The translations under genes were made by a program, and so were the position numbers. Under the pieces are notes generated by a model that was not told the DNA's origin, did no database searches, and saw nothing but the letters and a program-made list of their open reading frames with translations. Below, one piece after another: positions 10,465 to 19,486 of a stretch of DNA of 20,949 nt (position 1 is its first letter; each line of letters starts with the position of its first letter). This stretch comes from Amoebophrya sp. AT5.2 (taxonomy: Eukaryota > Sar > Dinophyceae > Syndiniales > Amoebophryaceae), in assembly GCA_005223375.1 (NCBI GenBank), contig RXOD01004533.1:1-20949 (forward strand), read 5' to 3'.

Positions 10465-11157
10465 CAGAACGCTTGGTGGGGTGTGCCCTCCTGGAATCAA
10501 CAACTTAGCTCGTGCGCGTTTTGACGATGGGGCTTTTTCAGGTTAAATTTTCTATTTCATCTTCTGGCTTCGTTCAAACATCATTTTCTTGTTCCTTTAG
10601 TTCTTTTGTCGTCCTGTTTTATAATATTTATATTTTTGTTCTAGGTGTGCTTCATCTGGTGGGCTCGAATATATCTTGGTCGGTTCTCAGATCGTTTCAG
10701 CAAGGTGTAGTGCATTGTAGCTTCATTCTTGGCACTTACTATAGTTTTTATATCCTCAGTTCTTATAATAGACTTTGCGACGCTGTAGCAGTTTGTTCTG
10801 TGGCGGTATTGAAGTATGATATTTTGAAATCAGGATTAGCTTATAGTCGTAAAGTGCCGGCAACGTCTCTTACTTGATCGCTCTCTGGGTGGTACAAGAG
10901 GTATCATACTAGATAGCATCCTATCGACATTTGGTTCGTGCTCATATTCGTACTGTTTTTTGCTGGCTTCTGGGAGTCTCGTCGTAGTATCGATTCATCT
11001 GCTCTTAACCTTGTTCCTACACAAATATGCGCCTTCGATAGCCGATTGCTGGTCTAAATCTTTGCTCTTCAGTGCGCCTGCATCTCCTCTTCTCCTTGGT
11101 CGGTGGGGATAGGGCTATCCCGATCCGACAGGAGGGCTCCCTCAGAGGCCCGGGCAA
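10465..11157 (-). other. Gag-Pol intergenic region
   Basis: This is about 690 bp between the Gag-like stop and the first in-frame Pol ATG. Much of it is A/T-rich compared with the neighbouring genes. The Pol frame remains open upstream of its ATG to about 10,540 (SKRARAKLLIPGG reads like coding sequence), so a short 5' exon may lie here. GC-rich inverted repeats sit next to the Gag stop. The 121-codon plus-strand frame (10512-10877) is hydrophobic and antisense, and I treat it as a shadow. Confidence 0.45.
11106..11143 (-). promoter_or_regulatory. Two GC-rich stem-loops just after the Gag stop
   Basis: GGGATAG (11106-11112) pairs with CTATCCC (11115-11121), and GAGGG (11132-11136) pairs with CCCTC (11139-11143). 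Two adjacent perfect inverted repeats begin 15 bases past the Gag-like stop codon in sense direction. They could be an RNA structure affecting 3' end formation, readthrough or reinitiation. The assignment rests on base pairing alone. Confidence 0.45.
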
Positions 11158-14100
11158 CTACCTGATTTTCGTGTGAAGTTGTGTCTGATGAAAAAGACTG
11201 CTAGATCGTACATGATGGAGCGGGAGGCTACTCAGAGGCTGTGATGGCGTACTAAGAAAAGTGCGCCATTTCTCCTTGTTTCCTTTCTTTGCTTTTTCTT
11301 TTCCGCCGTCCTTGGAGGGAACTGGTGGTCCCTTTGGGGTGTCTTTTCCTTTCGGTTTTTGTTTTCCTCCGCCCTTCTTGCCACCGTCGTTTTGGTGCTG
11401 GCCACCTCCGGAGTTCGGGTTGGGTTCAGGCGCTTGCTTGCCGTGCAGCTGTTCGGTGTTGCGATGACACCATCTGCAGCCGATCTTGTTTTTGCAGAAA
11501 GCTGAAGCTCCTCCTACGCGGGTGATGCCTTCGAGCTCTGCTCCGTACAGGATGCAGTAGGTTTCGTCTTGATGACCGGCCCAGATCACGTCAGCGCTGA
11601 TGCCTGTCTTCTGCGAGATGACTGGCACGCAGTACTCTTTGAGCTGGTCGAGCCCGCCTTGGGCCCCCTCGCTGTTCGGGTTGGGGTTCCAGCCGTAGTT
11701 GCCCGCTGCGGGTGCCTTACTACTCCAGTTGTTCGAGTAGTTCCAGTTGTTGGGCGTGTTCCAGCCTTGGTTCTGGTCCCACGGGTTCCAGTAGTTGTGG
11801 TTCCAGTCGTTCTTGCCCCACTTGCCTCCTTTGTTGTACGGCCCGGAGCGGCTCTTGTCCCAGGATTTGTTCTTCTTACCTGCGCCTTTTTTGGTGCTGT
11901 GCCAGCCGTCGCCTTTTTTGTGCTGTTGGTTCCATTTTCCTTTCTTCGCCTCTCGCTTCTTCCCTTTGTGCGGGTTGTTCGGGTTGACCGGGTGATCGGC
12001 CGGTGTCTTCGTGCTGGTGGGCGTCGAAGCGGAGTATGAAATTTGTGGTTCCTTGTCCCTCGTAAATACTGCTGGCGCAGCCTCTCGGATTTTGTTCGTG
12101 ATTTGCTGAACCGTGGCGCGGTCGTCGAAAGGGTTCGCGACGAGGAAATCACTGAGGTACACCACCGCATGCGGGCGCGACTTGCCCTCGATGAAGGCGA
12201 CGTAGAGGCCACCTGCGACGGAGAGTTGGCACAAGAGATTGCACTCCTTGGAAAACAGGCAACTAGGGTGAGAGAAGATATAAATAGCGACAGGAGTGGA
12301 TTGGTTGAGTACTTCTGTCGATCGTCTTCCGCAGGCTCGTGAACCGCTTGGTGAAGAGGGCTTCCGTCTCCCACAGGTTCGGACTGATGATGCGCACGAG
12401 GACGATAATGATCTCCGACATCTGGTATTCCTTAAACAGGATGGCGGCTTGCTCGATGGGGCCTTCCATCTGCGGGTCGACTCCCAGCGCGGATGAGTAG
12501 GTTTTGACTTCCTTGAGCAGGTCCCTGAGGGCTTTGTCTAGCTTCTTGTAGCGTTGCGCGTCATCGAATCCGAGGGCCTCGTAGTCTTGTCCCTTTTGTG
12601 CTTGTAACCTTGTGGTAAGATTTGATAGACGAGGACGGGTTTTTTAGGTGATGATGAAAAAAAAGTAAACTTTTCCTTGGAAGACGTTTTCGCGTGTACC
12701 TTTTCAGAACGTGGGTCATCCCCTCAATGACGTCGTCTTTGTGCAGGTATTGGAAGGGGAACTTGAGGTCGCTTTTCGCGTACGGGCACTTCGAGTTGGT
12801 CTGGTATTTGTCGAGCATGCTGAAGATCGCTTTCTTGGCCAGGAGTTTGCTCATTGCCGCGCAGGTGATGATCTCGAAAGCTGTGGCTTCTTCGAATTCT
12901 TCGACGAGGAATTTGATTGCCGCCGTCATGCCAGATAGCTGCAGTGCGTAGAGAGGCGGGTATTCTGCCGCGAAGTCGTCGTCATCTCCTGCGGCCAAGG
13001 CGTCTTTGCGCGTCTCCTGGTCGAGTTCCACGTCGCACAGGATCTGCCGCCATGCCTGCGAGTTGAGGTTCCCTTGGCCGTCGATCAGTACCTTCGGGAT
13101 TACGTCGTGCGGTATGAAGTCTGCATCTTCGTACACGGCTTCGTACTCGTCAGCCCATCCCTTGCCGATAAACTGGTGGAGGTATTCCCTCGTATGTTTG
13201 GCCGGATCGCTCTTCTTGGCTTTCTGCGTCTTTTTCTTGTGCTTGCGGTGGCGTTTATTGGTATCGCCGGGTACACTTTCGGCTCTGGGGCTGGGGTTCG
13301 CTTCCGGTGTCGCGGCCCTGCGGCGGGATCTCGACCTGACTACGCGCGGTGCCGACTTAGATCGTTGCTCTCCATGTTCAAAGCCGACCTTGCGACCACG
13401 GCCAGTTGCCGGAGGGGGGTCGTTGAGGTTTGTGCGCTCGCCAGCGGCGGTTCTCGGTGGGTGGTTGAGTTCGTGTCGGATGGAGCCTGCTCCTTGAAAC
13501 GTGTAGGGCTGAGAGCCGCCGGGGCCCTTGGGGCCGGCGCGGGAGCTTGGGTTCTGAGTGGTGCGGCCGGTGTGGTTTGTGGCAGTGTCGGCTTCGTGCT
13601 CGGAGTCGGAGCCGCTGTCGTTAGCACTGCTGCCTTCGCTGGACTCGAGAGCATCATCTCCTTCGCCCCAATCTTCGCCGTATCCTTCGTCGGGATACCA
13701 CGCTGACCCGTAGGTCGGGAGTTTCGCTTTGGTCTGGGTACTCTTCTGATCCAGGAAACAGCCGTAGTTGGTGTGCTGCCCGTCGCGCCAGCCGCCAGTG
13801 TCCAGCATTTCCCATTTCGTGTTGGCATATTCTTCGACGCTCTCGCTGTGCGTTTTTGCGAACTCTTCTTTCATCAAGCCCAGGCCCCCTGCGGTGGCTC
13901 CGGACTCGAGTTTCTCGAGGGAATTCGGTTCGATCTTGTGGAAGAAGGGGTCGAAGTAAAGATTGGTAGCGTTCCCTTTCTTGTTGAAGACGTTGAGGAA
14001 CTCGTCGCGCTTCTCGGTGTTCTCTGCCCACGGCCACCTCTTGTGGTGCGCTAGCTCGATCGTGGTGGTTTCCGTGGTCGGCACGCGCGAGTTGAAGTCG

Positions 14101-15675
14101 GCGACTTGGTTCGATAGTAGCGGGTGGATTGGGTCGACGGCTGCCGTGCACACCATCAACGTCAGTAGGGATGTGTCTGAGCTACGCAGCCCGGTCACGG
14201 GCAGGATGGCTCGTGCGATCTCTGCGCGCATGCAATTCAGAACCCTGTGAAGCACGGATGGTGACATGTAGCCCGTGACGTTGCTTACGAGGTGCTGAAA
14301 GTGGCGGGGCCACGCGGCCGGGGATTCGCCTTTCATGCAGACGCGGCGGCACTGTCTGAAGATGTGCATGAGCACCTCGACGCAGGCAATACCGTTCTGC
14401 GACAGGAGTTTAGCCACGATGAATTCTTCTGCTGCTTCTCCGTGTGTCTGGATGGAGAGTTCGCTGCCGGCCTTGTTCGAGAAGGGGATGAGCCCTACTA
14501 TGGCGCCGCATGTTGCTGTAGCGAAAGCTGTGGTGGGTGAAGAAGAGGATGAAAAAAGGGAATGAGAGGTAGATATGGGTGAGGTGAAATGGGTGAAAAT
14601 ACCATTTGCCGTGTGTGCTTGCGGCTCGTGCGACTGGTCGACTGGGAAAGGGGCGTAGCCTCCGCGTAGGTAGCTCAGCACGTCCTTGTGGTGGTTGTTG
14701 AGCGACTTGCAGATGTACTTTTTCGGGTTTAGGTTGATGTCGCTGAGTAGTTCTTCTTCCTTCTGTAGTAGGATTCCGGCTTGCTGGCGGAGGGCCGGTA
14801 GCTGCGTATTCGCCGAGTGCGCACTGAACGTTGTCTGGTCTGCAAAAATGTGGTAGATGCCGCGCCTCTCGTTTTCTTGGTTGACTTTGGGTAGGAAGTC
14901 CGGGAGGGTGCTCATGATCTTCTTGCGGTTCTTGATGTAGTAGTCACCGATTTTTTCGCCCTGGCCGAGGAGTGGCAGTCCGAGCGACCCCGCGGTGTTG
15001 GCCGCGGGATCTTCGTTGGTCTTTTCATCGGCTGCGTTAGAGGGGGATCGGCCTCCTTTGGGTGCTGCGGGGCCGTTTGCCGTTTCCTCCTTCTTCTGTC
15101 CTTTTTGCTTCGCTGTGGAGTTAGCCCGCGCTCTCTGGTCATCCTGCTGTGGCGCTCCTCCCTGTTCCTGATCGTTGTTCTGCTCAGGTTTTTGCTTATC
15201 TCCTCCAGCCATCTTAGATGTTCCAATGGTGCCTGAGCAAGGCCGAAAGGTGCGCGCCGAGCGAGGTGGTTTACTTCTTCTTCTGGTGCAATGCGCTGTT
15301 CGAGTCGGGTGTAGGCGTCGGCAAAATTTCTGCGGCGGTTGTAATCGAGTGTGATCAGGTCGTCGACGTGGGCGATCATGGACTTCCGGCTCGGTTGCGT
15401 CTCGGGCAGGTATCTTTTCTTGTTGTGATTTCTGAGCTATAGGCTGTCTCTGGTTCTCCTTAACTTTCGGCTGAGCCCGAGGGGGCGAGGTAAGTGATAA
15501 GGGTTGATGCTACGAAGGTGCGATCCCCCTGTGCTTCCCTCTGGTGCTTCTTCTCAGCTTTCAACGCGCTAATCCCGAACGACGCGAGGAGTTCTTGTTG
15601 TTCAGCGAGCTGACGACGGGGAACCCTCTGTGCTTTCTTGGTTCGGTGCCCACCCGTGATGTATCCTCTTCGTAT
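11158..15675 (-). CDS. Gag-like structural protein with nucleocapsid-like tail (multi-exon, about 1,370 aa)
   Basis: Modelled exons: (15675 or less)-15514, 15436-15275, 15212-14603, 14527-12700, 12608-12313 and 12212-11158. All introns are GT-AG (62-100 bp) and all phases close. The 75-bp intron 14528-14602 is stop-free and in frame, so it can be missed. No fold is recognised by eye. The first half is mostly helical; the middle has a Ser/Glu/Asp-rich stretch and then an Arg/Lys-rich segment (RSRSRRRAA, KRHRKHKKKTQKAKK). A conserved-looking helical domain follows (HQFIGKGWADEYEAVYED onward). The C-terminal 250 or so residues are rich in Asn, Trp, Lys and Gly and hold a CCHC-like knuckle (CKNKIGCRWCH, about 11460-11505), as expected of an RNA-binding nucleocapsid. 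Position before Pol, size and tail composition suggest Gag; this is inference. Translation might instead begin at the ATG at 15212 (preceded by TAAG) or at 15379, and the first exon has no in-frame ATG that I could place. Confidence 0.62.
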
Positions 15676-15832
15676 TCATTCGGATGTACAGGCTGTTCCA
15701 GACATCGGCTGAGGTGAGACTGTATTGCAGCTACAGGCTGCGAGAGCTAGTGGTGTACAAGATATTGCTGCTGCTAGAAAAGAAACAGCGGCTTGACGAG
15801 AACAGAGATCTTTGTAATCTAGTATTGTTTCC

Positions 15833-17005
15833 TCAGTCTACGATGACGTCATCCGTGGCATCCGGTCCGCCTGCGAGAGGCCACGCCCTCGGCTGTGGGG
15901 TGGCTCCCTCGACTGGGACCCCCCTGCGTGCCATTTCTTGCTGGATGGCACTGTATACCGGGTCTAGCGTTGTCGTGTTAGTCTGGTTCCTGTTCGAGCA
16001 TTGCATTCTCATCCACTGGACGATCCGGCTGATGGCAGCTGGTGATTGGTACTTGAGGCTCGGGCTGGTAGACCTGGTGGTGAGATGAGGCGAGGAGGTA
16101 CGAGCGTGCGAGAGGAGGAGGAGTGAATATATGTGCAGAGGAAAAACGAAACGCGATGGAAGAGAAAGGTGGGTAGGGCAAGAAAGAGCATACGTTTACG
16201 ATTTGCTTGAAGACGATGTTTGCGTCGGCTCGGACTTCTTGAAGCCCCACTCGTCGAACTCGTCATCCTCTTCCCCGTCTTCATTCGAGGGGAACGGGTC
16301 CAGGTCGAACAAGGCCGAGCGTCGCCGGTTCGCTTCGGACCTCGGCCGGCGGTAGTTCTCGTTGCCTTCCTTGCTGAGGTCATACACGACCTTGTAGACG
16401 TCCTCAACGACTGCCGCTATGGACGCGAAGTCGTGTCCCGCCATGATTCTAAACTGGCGCACGGTCTGCGTGATGAATTCCGTCTCGTTGAAGAGGTGGG
16501 GAGAGTCCGTGCTGGCTTGGCCCACCCATTCGGCAATTCCTTCTGCGACGGCGACCGCTTTCCTGTGAGTTCGGTGTGAGAATAACCGAGCGGGTGTTGG
16601 TATTTTGTGCGATGGAGAAAGAGAAAAGGTTGAAAGTGTCAGTATATACTTGAATTCGTGTTCCACGTCGCTCACACTGCTTTTGAGTTGGGAGATGTTG
16701 TTGCGATCGCCCTGATGAAATCCGTTTTGGGTGAAGGCTTCTTCGATGATCTCGCGCAGCTCTTTACGCTGGGCCGCGGAGAAGCCAGCTTCGGTCGTGT
16801 TTCCCCCGGCACGGGGGGTTTCGGCTTCTTCGTAGGCCTGGCACGCTGCAGCGATCTCGCGCACGTAGCCGCCGTCGAGACCGTTCTGAGAGGAATAGGC
16901 GTTGCGCGCCTTGCCGATTCGATCTTTGATGAGCGCTAAGATGTCGGATCGGCCTTGCTTGTGTTGCAGCTCGGGCTCAGCGTCGGATCCGCGACGAGAT
17001 TGCAT
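15833..17005 (-). CDS. Accessory protein of unknown function, three exons, 319 aa
   Basis: Exons are 17005-16650, 16562-16200 and 16073-15833 (TGA). The introns, 16563-16649 and 16074-16199, are GT-AG with pyrimidine-rich 3' ends. Phases close and the spliced length is exactly 320 codons. The first intron is 87 bp and stop-free, so an unspliced frame reads straight through it with the low-complexity segment TLSTFSLSPSHK. The protein is hydrophilic and mostly helical, with an acidic patch (SNEDGEEDDEFDEWGF) followed by a Ser run. Its C-terminal exon includes ISRIVQWMRMQ. No family is recognised. It lies 36 bp after the 97-aa ORF and just upstream of the Gag-like gene. It could be a second structural or phosphoprotein-like component. 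Confidence 0.65.
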
Positions 17006-17040
17006 GGCGTGGTAGATGATTTAAATCGGAGTGGAGCTCT

Positions 17041-17334
17041 TTAAGAATACGCGATGCCCTTGAAGGAAGGCCTTGCTGCGTTGGCAATGCGTTTAGCTAA
17101 AGATCTGCAGCGTAAGCGTTCTAGGTCTTCTGCGACTGTGGTGCGACGTTCGGGAATGCCGTTCGCGAGGCTTATGCTGGAAGTCTCGACCTGAATGCTG
17201 GTCTTAATAGTGCATTGTAAAACGTCCTGACCGGGTGCCCAGTAGTCGCTCTGTTTGAATTTTTCCGTTTTAAGTACAAAAGTGGTCTTGAGGGTGCTCA
17301 TTGTGAAGGAAGTGGAGTCGTTTTGCCAGTTCAT
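17041..17334 (-). CDS. Small accessory protein, 97 aa
   Basis: Its ATG overlaps the stop of the macrodomain gene in the four bases ATGA (17334-17331), an arrangement typical of coupled termination and reinitiation. An alternative start is the Met at residue 12. It ends with IANAARPSFKG, close to the endings of three other small ORFs in this array (IAEAPRPSRKG, IASIPRPTSSK, LMAARPTRAK). The part before that (VAEDLERL) loosely resembles the 83-aa ORF (LTYLERIEEHALAI). No known domain is recognised. I treat it as real because of strand, packing and the shared C-terminal motif. Confidence 0.6.
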   Translation of the reverse strand: MNWQNDSTSFTMSTLKTTFVLKTEKFKQSDYWAPGQDVLQCTIKTSIQVETSSISLANGIPERRTTVAEDLERLRCRSLAKRIANAARPSFKGIAYS

Positions 17335-17936
17335 GCCTCACACAACCTGACCCATACGGGGACGCCCAACTGGATGTAGCATTGGTGAGCAAAATCCTGT
17401 GTGATCTCGTAATATCTGTCCCACTTACCAGCTGCCAAGCCGCACCCAATTTTGTAGGGAAATGCTACGCGTATCGTCCTACCTGCCTGTGCTTCGTAGC
17501 TCTTGGATGGTATGCACTCGTCGCGCAGGTGGCGAAAGAAAGATTTCAGCGCGCACGTGAAGTAGTACTCCCTTTCTACTCTGGAATCCCAGGCGTAGCC
17601 TAAGTTGCAGTGTGGAGCTTGAGGTGCACCAGGGTAGATTTGTCCTAATAAATTAACAATGATTGGTCCTTGCTGCGTGGGGGGTGGGGGCATAATGCAA
17701 GCCCCTCCTGCGGCTCTGTTCGTCCACTCTGGCGTATAGATATCGGCGTGCGGATACTTAGAGAATATATCCCGGGCGACGCCTTTTGCTCCGCCTACTG
17801 AAGTACAGTTTGTCTGGTGTACTATGAAGTGTGCGTCGCTCTTGGTGACGTCTGACTTCTTGTGGTCGATCAGTTCGTAGTCGTATTTGTTGCAGACTAG
17901 GTCGCCGCTCTGGTTGGCTTCGTAGTCGTTGGTCAT
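17331..17936 (-). CDS. Macrodomain protein, TARG1/OARD1-like, 201 aa
   Basis: The family binds ADP-ribose, and some members (TARG1/OARD1, yeast Poa1) remove ADP-ribose from glutamate or act on ADP-ribose-1''-phosphate. Diagnostic blocks appear in order: FIVHQTNC (37-44), the glycine-rich loop SVGGAKGVARDIFSKYP (46-62), a core strand IIVNLLGQIYPG (92-103), a helix YYFTCALKSFFRHL (124-137), and the second ligand loop VAFPYKIGCGLAAGKW (157-172) followed by a helix and a strand (VPVWVRL). The IGCGL loop is characteristic of the TARG1/Poa1 branch. The length covers one complete macrodomain with a short N-terminal extension, and no other domain is present. The stop overlaps the next ATG. It sits inside the retroelement between small accessory ORFs, so it is element-encoded and probably captured from a cellular gene. 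A role in countering ADP-ribosylation-based host defence, as with viral macrodomains, is a hypothesis. Confidence 0.87.
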   Translation of the reverse strand: MTNDYEANQSGDLVCNKYDYELIDHKKSDVTKSDAHFIVHQTNCTSVGGAKGVARDIFSKYPHADIYTPEWTNRAAGGACIMPPPPTQQGPIIVNLLGQIYPGAPQAPHCNLGYAWDSRVEREYYFTCALKSFFRHLRDECIPSKSYEAQAGRTIRVAFPYKIGCGLAAGKWDRYYEITQDFAHQCYIQLGVPVWVRLCEA

Positions 17937-17975
17937 GCTTTTAAGGCAGTGCGAAGAAGGTGGAAGTTCACGATC

Positions 17976-18422
17976 TCAAAACAGGGTACCGGACCGGGTA
18001 TCGTCGGATAGCTTGGCTCTAGTCGGTCGCGCCGCCATGAGGGCGCGCATGAGGGTTTCTTTTTCTTTGTAGAAGTGCTTGGACACTTTTTGTCTATAAT
18101 CCGGCTGCGTTCTAGCTAGAAACTCGACCTCGTGCAGGGATTTGCCCTCGGGCAGAGGGACTAAAGCCTGGTATTTGTATGTTTGTCGGCTGTGCCAATC
18201 CCCGATGAAGCACTGCCCGCAACCTTCGTTCACGCCGTTCTTCTTTGTTCTACAGTGGGGGCACGTGGTGAACCCCGGTCGGGCGTACTCGCGTAGCGGT
18301 CTTGGTAATTTATCGCCTTGGAAAAGTTCTTTCGTGGAGTATGGGCCGCCTTCCTTACCGTGGACAAAAAATTGACTCTCTTTTCGAATGTCTGCTAAGT
18401 TGGATCGACCTGTGGAGTACAT
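17976..18422 (-). CDS. Four-cysteine accessory protein, 148 aa (tandem paralogue)
   Basis: I chose the ATG at 18422, nine bases after the upstream stop codon; an open frame extends to 18524 but only by overlapping the upstream gene. The core is FTTCPHCR ... EGCGQCFIG, two CxxC pairs that could bind one zinc ion, followed by KYQALVPLPEGKS and a basic C-terminal helix ending MAARPTRAK. The same order, with matching spacing after the second CxxC, occurs in the 127-aa ORF immediately upstream. The 48 or so residues before the first Cys are unique to this copy. The function is unknown. A zinc-binding adaptor or nucleic-acid-binding role is possible. Confidence 0.68.
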   Translation of the reverse strand: MYSTGRSNLADIRKESQFFVHGKEGGPYSTKELFQGDKLPRPLREYARPGFTTCPHCRTKKNGVNEGCGQCFIGDWHSRQTYKYQALVPLPEGKSLHEVEFLARTQPDYRQKVSKHFYKEKETLMRALMAARPTRAKLSDDTRSGTLF

Positions 18423-18430
18423 GCTAGACG

Positions 18431-18814
18431 TTACTTGATGGCGTAGGAGAAGTTGGATTTGATGCCTTTTCTGGAAGGCCTCGGAGCTTCGGCGATCGAA
18501 GTGATCTCCCTCTTCTTTTTCCACTTGTAGTAACTCAAAGACTGGCCTCCGGGTAGGAAGACGAAGCCGCCGTCGGCAGGTGGCTGGTAGTCTGCGAATG
18601 TAGCTCCGGGCGGTAGCTTAGCGGTGGCGGTGAATTTAAACTTGTGAGTATCGTGCTTGATGCCGATGCAGCAATTGCCGCAGCCTCTGGGCTCGCTCTC
18701 GCAGCGTTCTTTGCAGAGGGGGCAGTCGGGGTTGAAGCGGTGGTTCTTGTTTGTGCCGGCGAAGCCGACACCTTCGACGCGGAAAGTATTGTCCCGGCTG
18801 GAAGCGGTGTTCAT
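18431..18814 (-). CDS. Four-cysteine accessory protein, 127 aa (tandem paralogue)
   Basis: ATG at 18814, three bases after the stop of the 83-aa ORF. The core is FNPDCPLCK ... RGCGNCCIG, then KFTATAKLPPGATF, an aromatic stretch (SLSYYKWKKKRE) and the C-terminal motif IAEAPRPSRKG. It aligns along most of its length with the 148-aa ORF downstream: both have CP.C, GCG.C.IG, a K-aromatic-K/T block, LP.G, YK.K and RP[ST]. The two are diverged copies of one ancestral gene. The Cys pairs suggest a small zinc ribbon. Not recognised as a named family. Confidence 0.7.
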   Translation of the reverse strand: MNTASSRDNTFRVEGVGFAGTNKNHRFNPDCPLCKERCESEPRGCGNCCIGIKHDTHKFKFTATAKLPPGATFADYQPPADGGFVFLPGGQSLSYYKWKKKREITSIAEAPRPSRKGIKSNFSYAIK

Positions 18815-18817
18815 GCC

Positions 18818-19069
18818 TTAGCTCTGCTTCTTCTTGGAAGAGGTGGGGCGAGGTATCGAGGCTATGGCTAAGGCATGTTCTTCTATCCTTTCCAGGTATG
18901 TGAGGCTGCCTTCGCCGCGCACGGTTCGTTCGGTCCAGTTAGTGGTGGCGCAGACTATTCTAACATCAGACTTGTATGGGGTGTCTAGGCCTTGCTGGTA
19001 CCAGTAACGGCGCCAACGGTCAGTTCCGAAATCGAATTCCGCGCTTATCTCTTTGCTGCTACTTGCCAT
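18818..19069 (-). CDS. Small accessory protein, 83 aa
   Basis: The ATG at 19069 lies two bases after a strong-looking 3' splice site (pyrimidine tract ending CACCAG, 19072-19087), so the message probably has a spliced 5' leader. The stop is three bases before the next ATG. The first half is aromatic and basic (DRWRRYWYQQG); the second half is helical (LTYLERIEEHALAIA), leading to the shared C-terminal IPRPTSSKKK. No family is recognised. It may be a distant relative of the 97-aa ORF. Confidence 0.65.
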   Translation of the reverse strand: MASSSKEISAEFDFGTDRWRRYWYQQGLDTPYKSDVRIVCATTNWTERTVRGEGSLTYLERIEEHALAIASIPRPTSSKKKQS

Positions 19070-19486
19070 TTCTGGTGGAGAAAAAACATCACTAGGTGTG
19101 GGGATTGCAGCTGAGTTCGTATCTTTTTGATGAAGATTCTCGGGCGTTCATGTGCAGAAGTGCAGTCATCTCAGTCGATGTGGCGTGGCGAGTTCTCTCG
19201 GACGAAGCGGAACTCTCATAGATATTCGTCGGCGGCACTCAGCGAGCATTCTCTCGGGCTCAGCAAATACGGCCCCTGGACGACGCGAAAAACGAGGTGC
19301 CTCAGTAGGTGGCTCTGCACACAGAGGGCACTCCCAAAAGAGGAGTGCTGCGTTACTTTAAGGCGCCGCGTTCAAGGAGAAAACAGCTTCGGGCGATGAT
19401 CTGATCAGGCTGGCTGGGTCCAGCAGTCGCGGTGTGAAGGTTCCTCGATCAGGTGAAAGTGGTCTGTGCGCACATGGTTCCTTCGG
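19070..19486 (-). other. Noncoding stretch with splice acceptor and a 7-bp stem-loop
   Basis: This is about 417 bp between the coiled-coil ORF and the small-ORF array. The sense 3' end is TTTTTTCTCCACCAG, a likely 3' splice site (AG at 19073-19072), so much of this stretch is probably intron in at least one transcript. GCACTCC (19328-19334) and GGAGTGC (19342-19348) form a perfect stem with a 7-nt loop. A plus-strand frame (19127-19399) is antisense and unsupported. Confidence 0.5.

Noticed and set aside
11185..11191. CTGATGA resembling the hammerhead ribozyme core (also at 12384-12390)
   Set aside because: Neither is followed by a stem II and GAAA in the required positions, and both lie in coding sequence.
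11569..12039. Long hydrophobic Val/Leu/Pro-rich plus-strand frame, suggestive of a membrane protein
   Set aside because: It is the antisense reading of the Lys/Asn/Trp-rich tail of the Gag-like gene; the hydrophobicity is a by-product of complementary codons.
11586..12374. 262-codon minus-strand frame overlapping the Gag-like tail in another phase
   Set aside because: Arg/Thr/Pro-rich low complexity; the alternative frame gives a CCHC-like knuckle and joins upstream exons in phase.
13074..13706. 210-codon plus-strand Gly/Ala/Val-rich frame
   Set aside because: Shadow of the Ser/Pro/Arg-rich linker of the Gag-like gene; no motif.
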